From Paracoccaceae bacterium (lineage in GTDB: Bacteria > Pseudomonadota > Alphaproteobacteria > Rhodobacterales > Rhodobacteraceae), in the NCBI GenBank assembly GCA_003565055.1, contig PXDM01000094.1, positions 1 to 13,360 on the forward strand: DNA of 13,360 bases, given 5' to 3'. The notes under the pieces are model-generated. The model did no database searches and had not been told where the DNA came from. It saw nothing but the letters and a program-made list of their open reading frames with translations. A program made the translations under genes and the position numbers. This document shows positions 7,244 through 13,360 of the stretch, one piece after another. Position 1 is the first letter of the stretch, and every line of letters starts with the position of its first letter.

Positions 7244-7303
7244 GCTCTTGCCTTTCGCTGTCCCGCGCCGGGGTAGCCAATCGGCCCTGCAAATGCAAGA
7301 TGA

Positions 7304-7798
7304 TCAAGCGGAAGTGGCGCGCGGATAGACCCGGGCCGGGATCCCGCGCGCGACATGGCCCGCAGGCACGTCGCAAGTGACCACGGCATTGGCCCCGATC
7401 AGCGCATGATCGCCGATCTGCACCGGCCCGAGAATGCGCGCGCCCGCGCCGATATCGACATGGCCGCCGATCCGCGGGGCGCCCTCTGGACCGCTCAGAC
7501 CCAGTGTCACCTGCTGGAAAATCAGGCAATTCGGGCCGATCACCGTGTCGGGATGGATCACGATGCCATTGGGATGTGGCAGCAAGAGGCCGCCACCGAT
7601 AACAGTCTCGGGCGCGATTTCGGCCTGCGTGATCACCTGCCAGAAGCCGTGGCGCCACCGCCAGAGCCGTCGCGACAGCGGATTTCGGGCGCTCTGATAG
7701 CCGCGAATGGCGCGGAGCAGCTTGCGCGACGGGTCCCAGAATTTGCGCGGGCGCTCGCGTGACCAGTCAGGCACTGTGGCGCTGACCTCAGCGGCCAT
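7304..7798 (-). CDS. Short hexapeptide-repeat acetyltransferase, serine acetyltransferase-like
   Basis: This 164-residue protein has a left-handed beta-helix of the LbH_SAT type. Hexapeptide turns run from IAPETVIGGG (61-70) through LIGANAVVTCDVPAGHVARG (133-152) and the C-terminal GIPARVY. It lacks the long helical N-terminal domain of full CysE (about 270 residues). His75 in PHPNGIVI aligns with the CysE catalytic His, and QQVTLG (95-100) is conserved. By eye, the second CysE acceptor-site His is Ala107 and the Asp before the catalytic His is Pro74, so serine may not be the acceptor; an acetyl-CoA-dependent O-acetyltransferase acting on a sugar or other small molecule fits as well. The ATG follows the mgtE stop by 3 nt, and its GGAG (7808-7811) lies inside the last mgtE codons, so translation is probably coupled. 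Confidence 0.8.
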   Translation of the reverse strand: MAAEVSATVPDWSRERPRKFWDPSRKLLRAIRGYQSARNPLSRRLWRWRHGFWQVITQAEIAPETVIGGGLLLPHPNGIVIHPDTVIGPNCLIFQQVTLGLSGPEGAPRIGGHVDIGAGARILGPVQIGDHALIGANAVVTCDVPAGHVARGIPARVYPRATSA

Positions 7799-7801
7799 GC
7801 G

Positions 7802-9205
7802 CTAGATCTCCAGAACGCGCGCGGCGATGGTGAAATAGATCAACACCCCCAGCACATCGGCAATCGAGGTCACGAGCGGCCCTGACGCAGCCGCCGGATC
7901 GCGGTCGAATTTGGCGAAAATGAAGGGCAGACACATCCCGATCAACGCCCCCATCAAGACAATCGACACCATCGCAAGCGCCACGACGACCGCGATGTCA
8001 GGTCCACCCCGCCAGACGCCGATCATCGACACCGCGAGCGACATGGTCAGGCCCAGCGCCAGCGCGATGAGAACCTCGCGGCCCAGAAGCTTGCCGAAAT
8101 CCGCCGGGCGCACATCGCCCGTGGCAAGCGCGCGCACCATCAGCGTCGCGGATTGCGTGCCTGCATTGCCCCCCGACGCGATCAGCAGCGGCAGGAAGAA
8201 CAGCAGCGAGAGATGCTCGGCAATCGTATCCTCGAAATAGGCGATGCCCGCGCCCGAGAAAATATTGCCGAAAACCAGCAAAACAAGCCAGAAAATCCGC
8301 GCCTTGTAGAGCATCGCAATCGTGGCCTCGGCCACCGAGAGCTCGATGGGCTGCACGATGGAGCCCTTGTAGAAATCCTCGGTGACCTCTTCCTCGGCCA
8401 CGTCCATCGCGTCATCGGCGGTGACAATGCCAACCAGCCGGTCATTATTGTCGAGCACCGGCAGCGCGAGCAGGTCATAGCGCGAGATCAGCCGCGCGGC
8501 ATCTTCCTGTTCACCATCGGCGCGCATCCAGATGGGTTCACGATCCATGATTTCACTGACGCGCTGGCGCGGGCGCGCCGTGAGCAGGTCGCGCAGGCTG
8601 ACCACGCCAACGAGCTTGCGGCCCTCGTCGATGATATAGGCGTAATAGATCGTCTCGGCCTCGATCGCCTGCGCCCGGAGCGCCTCAATCGCCTGGGTCG
8701 AGGTCATCTCGGGCATGAGTGTCGCATAATCCGAGGTCATCACCGAGCCGACGGTCCATTCCTCATAGGCCGCGAGACGACGCAGATCCTCGCGCTCGGC
8801 CTTGGACAGCGCGGGCAGAATGGCTTCCTGCGCTTCCTCATCGAGTTGCTTGAAAAGGTCGGCGCGCTCGTCATGGCTCATTGCACCCATCAGCGCGACG
8901 AGTTCGCGCCGCGGGATGCGCGTGGCGAGAGCGACTTGCGAGCTCGCGCGCAGATAGCCCAGCATTTCGGCCTGATCATGCAAATCGAGCAGGCGCAGGA
9001 CTGTCAGATCATCGCCCTCGTCAAGCTCCTCGATCAGCGTTGCGATATCGGCAAGCTCCTGGGTTTCGAGAAATTCGCGGATCGCGCTGGTCTGGTCCTC
9101 GCGCAGCAGGCGGGCGACTTCGACGGCGATAAAGCTCGCATCGAAGCTCAGCCGCTCACCTTGCGAATCAATCCGGATGTCACTGAGCGATGTCTGAATT
9201 CCCAT
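7802..9205 (-). CDS. mgtE: Magnesium transporter/channel MgtE
   Basis: This 467-residue protein has the full MgtE layout: a cytosolic N domain (about 25-150), a CBS pair (about 152-275), a connecting helix, and five membrane segments (about 303-465). Members form inner-membrane homodimers that conduct Mg2+ and close when Mg2+ binds the N and CBS domains. The signature PLLIASGGNAGTQSATL (339-355) is intact. The pore Asp is Asp450 in TSIADVLGVLIYF, matching the ion-binding Asp of studied homologues. Acidic patches such as EELDEGDD in the N domain fit the Mg2+ sensor. The start at 9205 has GGGG (9211-9214) 5 nt upstream. This ribosome site lies inside a predicted stem, and a good promoter is about 170 nt upstream. 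It is the first gene of a run with the acetyltransferase and pheS. Confidence 0.95.
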   Translation of the reverse strand: MGIQTSLSDIRIDSQGERLSFDASFIAVEVARLLREDQTSAIREFLETQELADIATLIEELDEGDDLTVLRLLDLHDQAEMLGYLRASSQVALATRIPRRELVALMGAMSHDERADLFKQLDEEAQEAILPALSKAEREDLRRLAAYEEWTVGSVMTSDYATLMPEMTSTQAIEALRAQAIEAETIYYAYIIDEGRKLVGVVSLRDLLTARPRQRVSEIMDREPIWMRADGEQEDAARLISRYDLLALPVLDNNDRLVGIVTADDAMDVAEEEVTEDFYKGSIVQPIELSVAEATIAMLYKARIFWLVLLVFGNIFSGAGIAYFEDTIAEHLSLLFFLPLLIASGGNAGTQSATLMVRALATGDVRPADFGKLLGREVLIALALGLTMSLAVSMIGVWRGGPDIAVVVALAMVSIVLMGALIGMCLPFIFAKFDRDPAAASGPLVTSIADVLGVLIYFTIAARVLEI

Positions 9206-9206
9206 A

Positions 9207-9244
9207 GCTGCCCCGTCTGCCTTCCAGTTTGCGTCCGGGGCAGC
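9207..9244 (-). promoter_or_regulatory. Stem burying the mgtE ribosome binding site
   Basis: In the mgtE transcript GCTGCCCC (9237-9244) can pair perfectly with GGGGCAGC (9207-9214) over a 22-nt loop. The 3' arm contains the only Shine-Dalgarno-like bases and ends one base before the ATG at 9205, so the closed form should block initiation. I do not see the conserved core of the M-box (ykoK) riboswitch. The pairing is seen directly; a role in control is inference. Confidence 0.5.
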
Positions 9245-9384
9245 GGGTCATTACGGCCTGCGGATCGCCCCCGAGCGGCATCGTCCCTGTTGATCTCGCT
9301 GGTCGTCCTCTCGGGATACCGATCGACGCGAGCTGTCGTTCATCACTGTCTCTTTTGCTGCGTGTCATGCCGCATCTGGACAGT

Positions 9385-9413
9385 GTGATAGGCAGAGAGC
9401 GCCAATGTGTCAA
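9385..9413 (-). promoter_or_regulatory. Putative sigma70 promoter of mgtE
   Basis: On the minus strand a perfect -35 TTGACA (9408-9413) is followed after exactly 17 nt by TATCAC (9385-9390), a 4/6 match to the -10. Transcription would start near 9378, giving a leader of about 170 nt before mgtE. This is the best promoter match in the window. Confidence 0.6.
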
Positions 9414-9527
9414 ATGCTTAGCCAGCGCGCCACTTGTTATCTTCAGTGAACGTCAAACCGTGGCGTTTCGTTCCGCGCCCACTCTGCGACTGGCATGGCT
9501 GCGCCTCGACCGCTACCGAAAGTGAGC

Positions 9528-9554
9528 AAGAAACACGCCCGCAATCTGCGCGTG
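9528..9554 (-). terminator. Probable intrinsic terminator of the GGDEF gene
   Basis: On the minus strand CACGC-GCA (9547-9554) pairs with TGC-GG-GCGTG (9534-9543), a 3-bp plus 5-bp stem with a 2-base bulge and a 3-base loop, followed by TTTCTT (9528-9533). It starts 10 nt after the stop codon. The bulge and interrupted T-run make it moderate rather than strong. Confidence 0.5.
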
Positions 9555-9564
9555 CGTCCGGTCG

Positions 9565-11037
9565 CTAGGACGCGGCGTGATCTGTTTTCGGCGCTTGCGA
9601 GACCACCCGATCCCGGCCGGTTTCCTTTGCATGGTAGAGCGCTTTATCTGCCGCATGCATCACATCCTGCAGGTTCGGTCCATCACGCTGCAAAAGCCCG
9701 AGCCCGGCCGATATGGTGATGGAGGGAAGCGATTGGCCGCGCACCTGCAACTGAGCTTTGGAGATTTCCGTGCGAAGCGCTTCGGCCTGCGCCAAGGCGG
9801 CAGTTTCATCGCAATCCACGCAGAGAAAGACGAATTCTTCGCCGCCGATGCGACAGGCCTGCACATTGGCCTCGCTCACGCGGAGCATGATGCGGCCAAC
9901 CTCCATCAAGACCTCATCGCCAGCATCATGCCCAAAGCGGTCATTGAACTGTTTGAAATGGTCCACATCAACCGAGATTAGCGCGAGTTCCTTGTTCTGG
10001 CGCGTCGCCATTGTGATATCGCGCTGGGCCTGTTCCATGAACCAGCGCCGGTTCCACAGCCCGGTCAGCGGATCGCGCCATGATTTCTCCTGCAATTCCT
10101 GCCGCAGCCGCACATTGGCGACGGCAAGACTGATCTGTTCCGCGCAAATCAGCGACACGTCCCAGCGATTGCGGAAAATTTCATCGCGCAGGTGGCGCAT
10201 CGGGCCAGTTTCCTCGTAGCCCTCGAAAACGATATGCATCAAGCCGATGGTTTCCCCATGTGCGATGATCGGCAGGCAGAAATAGGGCGCACCGGCTTTG
10301 TTGACGTGATCGCAGGCGAACTGGATCGGCTTCTGACCATAGGAATAGGCCCGCCCCCGGCGCAGCGCCCAGCAATCATCGGGCATGATCTGCGCTTCGA
10401 AATCCGGCATGCTGCCCCAGGCGGTCGCAAGCTCCAGCATCGAGCGCGAGGCATCATAGACATAGAGCGCGCCATCCGCTTCGGGGATCAGCGTATGCAT
10501 GGCGCGCTTGATCACCATCAGAAGCTCGTCGAATGATTTCGCGGAATAGAGCCATTCGCTGGTCAGCGCGAGCAGACCGCGTTCCGCCTGCCGCAAGGCT
10601 TCGGAATGGCGCATTTCCTCATTCTGGTCTTCGAGGATCTTGCGTTCGGTGATGTCGCGCATCGTCGCGATGAAATGGGTGTGTTTGCCGGTCGTGTCAT
10701 AGACCGGCGAGAGTTTCAGATCCGCCCAGAAAGTGGTGCCCGCACGGGTATGATTCCGAATGTCGAGCCGGATTTCCCGACGCTGCTGAAAGCCCAGCGT
10801 GATCTGCTCCACGGCGTCGCGATCCGTCTCCGGCCCGCGCAAGAGCGCGAGCGGGTCTGTGCCGATAACGTCCGTCGGGCCGTATCCTGTCTGCACTGTG
10901 AAAGCCGGGTTGATCCAGAGCGCGACGCCATCGGGGTCGCAGATCACGACCGCATCCGAGGAATGGTGCAAGACCAGATCGGAATAGAACCTTTCACGGT
11001 CCCTGGCTTCATTCGAACTGAGATCCTTGGCGCACAT
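9565..11037 (-). CDS. PAS-GAF-GGDEF diguanylate cyclase
   Basis: This 490-residue soluble signalling protein probably makes cyclic di-GMP. Domains in order are PAS/PAC (about 19-133, ending FIATMRDITERK), a short helical linker, GAF (about 155-310), then GGDEF (about 320-485). The active-site motif is GGEEF (398-402), and the metal-binding Asp lies in SVDVDHFKQFNDRFGHDAGD; DPLTGLWNRRWF opens the domain, so it looks catalytically competent. The inhibitory RxxD I-site is missing (EANV in its place). No EAL domain and no membrane segment are present. I chose the ATG at 11037, with AGAAGGA (11049-11055) 11 nt upstream; the frame opens at 11127, but that 30-residue extension has no ribosome site. 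It is divergent from gabD. The signal sensed by PAS and GAF is unknown. Confidence 0.92.
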   Translation of the reverse strand: MCAKDLSSNEARDRERFYSDLVLHHSSDAVVICDPDGVALWINPAFTVQTGYGPTDVIGTDPLALLRGPETDRDAVEQITLGFQQRREIRLDIRNHTRAGTTFWADLKLSPVYDTTGKHTHFIATMRDITERKILEDQNEEMRHSEALRQAERGLLALTSEWLYSAKSFDELLMVIKRAMHTLIPEADGALYVYDASRSMLELATAWGSMPDFEAQIMPDDCWALRRGRAYSYGQKPIQFACDHVNKAGAPYFCLPIIAHGETIGLMHIVFEGYEETGPMRHLRDEIFRNRWDVSLICAEQISLAVANVRLRQELQEKSWRDPLTGLWNRRWFMEQAQRDITMATRQNKELALISVDVDHFKQFNDRFGHDAGDEVLMEVGRIMLRVSEANVQACRIGGEEFVFLCVDCDETAALAQAEALRTEISKAQLQVRGQSLPSITISAGLGLLQRDGPNLQDVMHAADKALYHAKETGRDRVVSQAPKTDHAAS

Positions 11038-11224
11038 GCGCGGGCAAATCCTTCTCTTTTGCGTCCCCGACCATGCCGCAGAAAAGTTAAGGCTTTCTTT
11101 CGTGATCCCGGCCCCCCGTGACATCATGCGTCAAACTGACTAGGTTCCACACAATCACGTCAAGCACAGCGCGGCGCGCTTGGATGCGAGGCATCGCGTC
11201 ACCGGGCCGCGGGAAAGGACCGAT
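11038..11224. promoter_or_regulatory. Divergent gap between the GGDEF gene and gabD
   Basis: This 187-bp gap must carry both promoters unless the true GGDEF start is further upstream. I found no -35/-10 pair of consensus quality in either direction. The gabD ribosome site AAGGA is at 11215-11219. Confidence 0.3.
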
Positions 11225-12703
11225 ATGCTGGACCAGACGACCAATCTTCGCGACCTTCTCGCAGATCCCGGACTGCTGGAGGAGCGCGCCTATGTCGCCG
11301 GTGACTGGATCGCGGCGGATGACGGCGCCAGTTTCGACGTCATCAACCCCGCGCGCGGCGATGTCATCGCCCGCGTCGCCGATCTCGGCCGGGCCGAGAC
11401 CGCGCGCGCTATCGCCTCTGCTGATCAGGCCCGCCATGACTGGGCCAAGCGCACGGCCAAGGAGCGCGCTGCGGTCTTGCGCAAATGGTTCGAGCTGATG
11501 ATGGAAGCGCAGGAGGATCTCGCGATCATCCTGACGGCCGAGATGGGCAAACCTCTGGCCGAGGCGCGCGGCGAAATCGCCTATGGCGCGAGCTACATCG
11601 AGTGGTTCGCCGAAGAAGCGAAGCGCGCCTATGGCGAGATTCTGCCTGCGCATCAGGCCGATAAACGCATCTCGGTGCTGCGCCAGCCGATCGGGGTCGC
11701 GGCCTCGATCACACCGTGGAATTTCCCCAATGCGATGCTCACGCGCAAGGTCGCCCCGGCGCTGGCGGTGGGCTGCGGCTTCGTGGCGCGTCCAGCGGCG
11801 GAAACGCCCCTCTCGGCGCTCGCCATTGCGGTGCTGGCCGAGCGCGCGGGCGTTCCGGGGGGGCTGTTTTCCGTCATCCCGTCAAGCCGCGCCTCTGACA
11901 TCGGCAAGGAATTCTGCGAAAACCCCATCGTGCGCAAACTCTCCTTCACCGGCAGCACCGAAGTCGGCCGCATCCTGCTGCGTCAGGCCGCCGATCAGGT
12001 CATGAAATGCTCGATGGAACTCGGCGGCAATGCGCCATTCATCGTCTTTGACGATGCGGATCTCGACGCGGCCGTGCAGGGCGCGATGCTGTCGAAATAC
12101 CGCAATAACGGCCAGACCTGCGTTTGTGCGAACCGGATCTATGTGCAATCGGGCATCTATGACGCCTTTGCCGCGAAACTGACCGAAGAGGTCAAGAAAC
12201 TGCGCGTGGGCGACGGGCTGGAAGACGGCACGCAGCTCGGCCCGATGATCACGCAAGAGGCTGTGACCAAGGTCGAGGATCACATCGCCGATGCGCTCTC
12301 CAAAGGCGCAGAGGTCACGACAGGCGGGCGCAAACACGGCAATGGCGGCAGCTATTTTGAACCGACCGTGCTCACCGGGGTCACGCAGGCGATGAAAGTC
12401 GCCAAGGAAGAAACTTTCGGGCCCATGGCCCCGCTCTTCCGCTTCGAGAGCGAGGACGAGGTGATCGGCTATGCCAATGACACGATCTTCGGGCTCGCGG
12501 CTTATTTCTACGCGCGCGATATTGGCCGGATCACCCGCGTGCAGGAAGCGCTGGAATACGGGATCGTAGGCGTGAATACCGGGCTCATCTCCAGCGAAAT
12601 GGCGCCTTTCGGCGGGGTCAAGCAATCCGGGCTCGGGCGCGAGGGCTCGCGGCACGGGATGGAGGACTATCTGGAGATGAAATACATCTGCCTCAGCGTC
12701 TGA
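11225..12703 (+). CDS. gabD: NAD(P)-dependent succinate-semialdehyde dehydrogenase
   Basis: This 492-residue aldehyde dehydrogenase oxidises succinate semialdehyde to succinate, the last step of GABA breakdown into the TCA cycle. The ALDH residues are all present: Asn166 in TPWNFPNAM, Glu265 in MELGGNAPF, and catalytic Cys299 in NNGQTCVCANR. The second Cys two residues on (Cys301) is typical of succinate-semialdehyde dehydrogenases and can form a redox-sensitive disulfide in studied members. FTGSTEVGR is the cofactor-loop motif, and KEETFGPMAPLFRF and PFGGVKQSGLGREGSRHG close the fold. The start at 11225 has AAGGA 5 nt upstream; a TTG at 11180 opens the frame earlier without support. No GABA transaminase (gabT) or permease is adjacent, so related semialdehydes such as glutarate semialdehyde are possible substrates. 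Confidence 0.9.
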   Translation: MLDQTTNLRDLLADPGLLEERAYVAGDWIAADDGASFDVINPARGDVIARVADLGRAETARAIASADQARHDWAKRTAKERAAVLRKWFELMMEAQEDLAIILTAEMGKPLAEARGEIAYGASYIEWFAEEAKRAYGEILPAHQADKRISVLRQPIGVAASITPWNFPNAMLTRKVAPALAVGCGFVARPAAETPLSALAIAVLAERAGVPGGLFSVIPSSRASDIGKEFCENPIVRKLSFTGSTEVGRILLRQAADQVMKCSMELGGNAPFIVFDDADLDAAVQGAMLSKYRNNGQTCVCANRIYVQSGIYDAFAAKLTEEVKKLRVGDGLEDGTQLGPMITQEAVTKVEDHIADALSKGAEVTTGGRKHGNGGSYFEPTVLTGVTQAMKVAKEETFGPMAPLFRFESEDEVIGYANDTIFGLAAYFYARDIGRITRVQEALEYGIVGVNTGLISSEMAPFGGVKQSGLGREGSRHGMEDYLEMKYICLSV

Positions 12704-12722
12704 ACCGGGCGGCGCGCGCGGA

Positions 12723-12774
12723 GGGCTGCTTGCAGCCCGACCGGGCCGCAGGGGCTCGATGCCCCAAGGCCCGG
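12723..12774. terminator. Pair of hairpins between convergent gabD and lpxK
   Basis: GGGCTGC (12723-12729) and GCAGCCC (12732-12738) form one stem. CCGGGCC (12741-12747) and GGCCCGG (12768-12774) enclose a second inner stem GGGGC (12751-12755)/GCCCC (12761-12765) with loop TCGAT. Both sit in the 87-bp gap after gabD and after lpxK on the other strand. There is no T-run, so they may halt or protect transcripts from both sides without being classical intrinsic terminators. Confidence 0.5.
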
Positions 12775-12790
12775 CCCTGCAGCGAAAGCC

Positions 12791-13360
12791 TCACGCGAAA
12801 AGCGCGCGCAACCGCTCCTGCAACGGCTCGGGGTCGTCGAATTCCAACCGCACCGGCAACGCCAGCACCTTGGCGCGAAAGGCCGCCGGCAGCCGCACGG
12901 CATCCTTCTCGGTCGTCACCAGTTGCGCGCCGAGCGCCTTGGCCTCCAGCGCCAGCCGCGCCATCAACGCATCGGTCAGCGGCTGGTGATCGCTCAAGGC
13001 CTCGGCGCGGATCACCTCGGCCCCTTCCGCGCGCAGGCTCGCAAAGAATTTCTCGGGCCGCCCGATCCCGGCAAAGGCCAGCACCCGCAGCCCCTGCCAA
13101 CTCATCCCCATCTGCAAGGGCCGCAGCGCCCCGCGCAGCACCGACACCCCCAGCCCCTGCCCTGAGAACCGCGCCTGCATCGCAGGCGGGCCGATGCTCA
13201 CCACCAGATCGGCACGCGCGAGCCCCACGCCTATCGGCTCACGCAAGGGCCCCGCAGGCAACACCCGCCCATTGCCAAAGCCCAGCGCCGCATCCACCAC
13301 GATCAGCGAGAGGTCCTTGGCCAGCGCCGGGTTCTGAAACCCGTCCTCCATCACCAGCAC
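12791..13360 (-). CDS. lpxK: Tetraacyldisaccharide 4'-kinase (lipid A biosynthesis), 5' end cut by window
   Basis: These are the last 189 residues of LpxK, the inner-membrane-associated kinase that adds the 4'-phosphate to the lipid A disaccharide. The fragment opens with VMEDGFQNPALAKDLSL, the conserved DGxQ region of the family, then VVDAALGFGNGRVLPAGPLR, LAFAGIGRPEKFFASL, and TTEKDAVRL near the C-terminus. All are strongly conserved LpxK stretches. The N-terminal part with the Walker A P-loop lies beyond 13360; family members are usually about 330 residues, so about 140 are outside. The coding strand is convergent with gabD. It indicates an organism with lipid A. Confidence 0.94.
   Translation of the reverse strand: MLVMEDGFQNPALAKDLSLIVVDAALGFGNGRVLPAGPLREPIGVGLARADLVVSIGPPAMQARFSGQGLGVSVLRGALRPLQMGMSWQGLRVLAFAGIGRPEKFFASLRAEGAEVIRAEALSDHQPLTDALMARLALEAKALGAQLVTTEKDAVRLPAAFRAKVLALPVRLEFDDPEPLQERLRALFA

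Larger units (their letters stand above)
9206..9564. other. 359-bp region between mgtE and the GGDEF gene
   Basis: The region holds, on the minus strand, the end signals of the GGDEF gene (9528-9554), the mgtE promoter (9385-9413) and its long leader. A minus-strand open frame from ATG 9368 to a stop at 9180 (62 codons) spans the leader and overlaps the mgtE start by 26 nt, but has no clear ribosome binding site. Plus-strand frames here show no family similarity. I see no tRNA, repeat or mobile element. Confidence 0.6.

Noticed and set aside
6122..7276. 384-codon open frame on the plus strand opposite pheS
   Set aside because: Antisense shadow of PheS, which has all its class II motifs; no recognisable domain.
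9206..9384. M-box (ykoK) riboswitch upstream of mgtE
   Set aside because: The conserved M-box core sequences were not recognisable by eye; only the stem at the ribosome site is reported.
8153..9388. 411-codon open frame on the plus strand opposite mgtE
   Set aside because: Antisense shadow of MgtE in high-GC DNA; no motif or ribosome binding site supports it.
11882..12655. 257-codon open frame opposite gabD
   Set aside because: Antisense to a complete aldehyde dehydrogenase with all catalytic residues; composition follows the gabD codons.

Overview
The window looks like ordinary chromosomal core sequence from an alphaproteobacterium, most likely of the Rhodobacteraceae. The evidence is the high-GC codon use, a glnB-glnA pair divergent from NAD(P)H-hydrate repair genes, a small Hint-domain protein of a type common in that family, a Nfu_N-type NifU protein, and lpxK (a Gram-negative outer membrane with lipid A). 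I see no insertion sequence, phage, integron, CRISPR array, rRNA or toxin-antitoxin pair. I did not find a clearly new multi-gene system. The interesting points are regulatory or in protein details.

Layout. 1-467 (-) is the 5' part of a NifU-family Fe-S protein gene, divergent from a low-specificity threonine aldolase (570-1604 +). A tRNA-Leu(UAG) gene lies on the minus strand at 1676-1760. A small degenerate Hint-domain protein (1959-2426 +) converges on nnrD and nnrE (4023-2463 -), which repair hydrated NAD(P)H and here are two overlapping genes rather than the common single fused protein. glnB and glnA (4207-6015 +) encode PII and glutamine synthetase and end at a strong intrinsic terminator (6034-6062). 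A 26-bp perfect palindrome lies between glnA and the convergent pheS.

9205-6161 (-) is a same-strand run of mgtE (Mg2+ transporter/channel), a short hexapeptide acetyltransferase and pheS. mgtE appears to have a near-consensus promoter about 170 nt upstream and a stem that would bury its ribosome binding site, a layout suited to leader-based control. 9565-11037 (-) is a PAS-GAF-GGDEF diguanylate cyclase, divergent from gabD (11225-12703 +), an NAD(P)-dependent succinate-semialdehyde dehydrogenase. gabD converges on the 3' part of lpxK (12791-13360 -), which runs off the window.

The genes do not form one pathway. The linked groups are nitrogen assimilation (glnBA), nucleotide-cofactor repair (nnrE/nnrD), and the mgtE-acetyltransferase pair, whose start and stop codons are 3 nt apart. 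Very long open frames opposite glnA, pheS, mgtE and the GGDEF gene are high-GC shadows and are not annotated.
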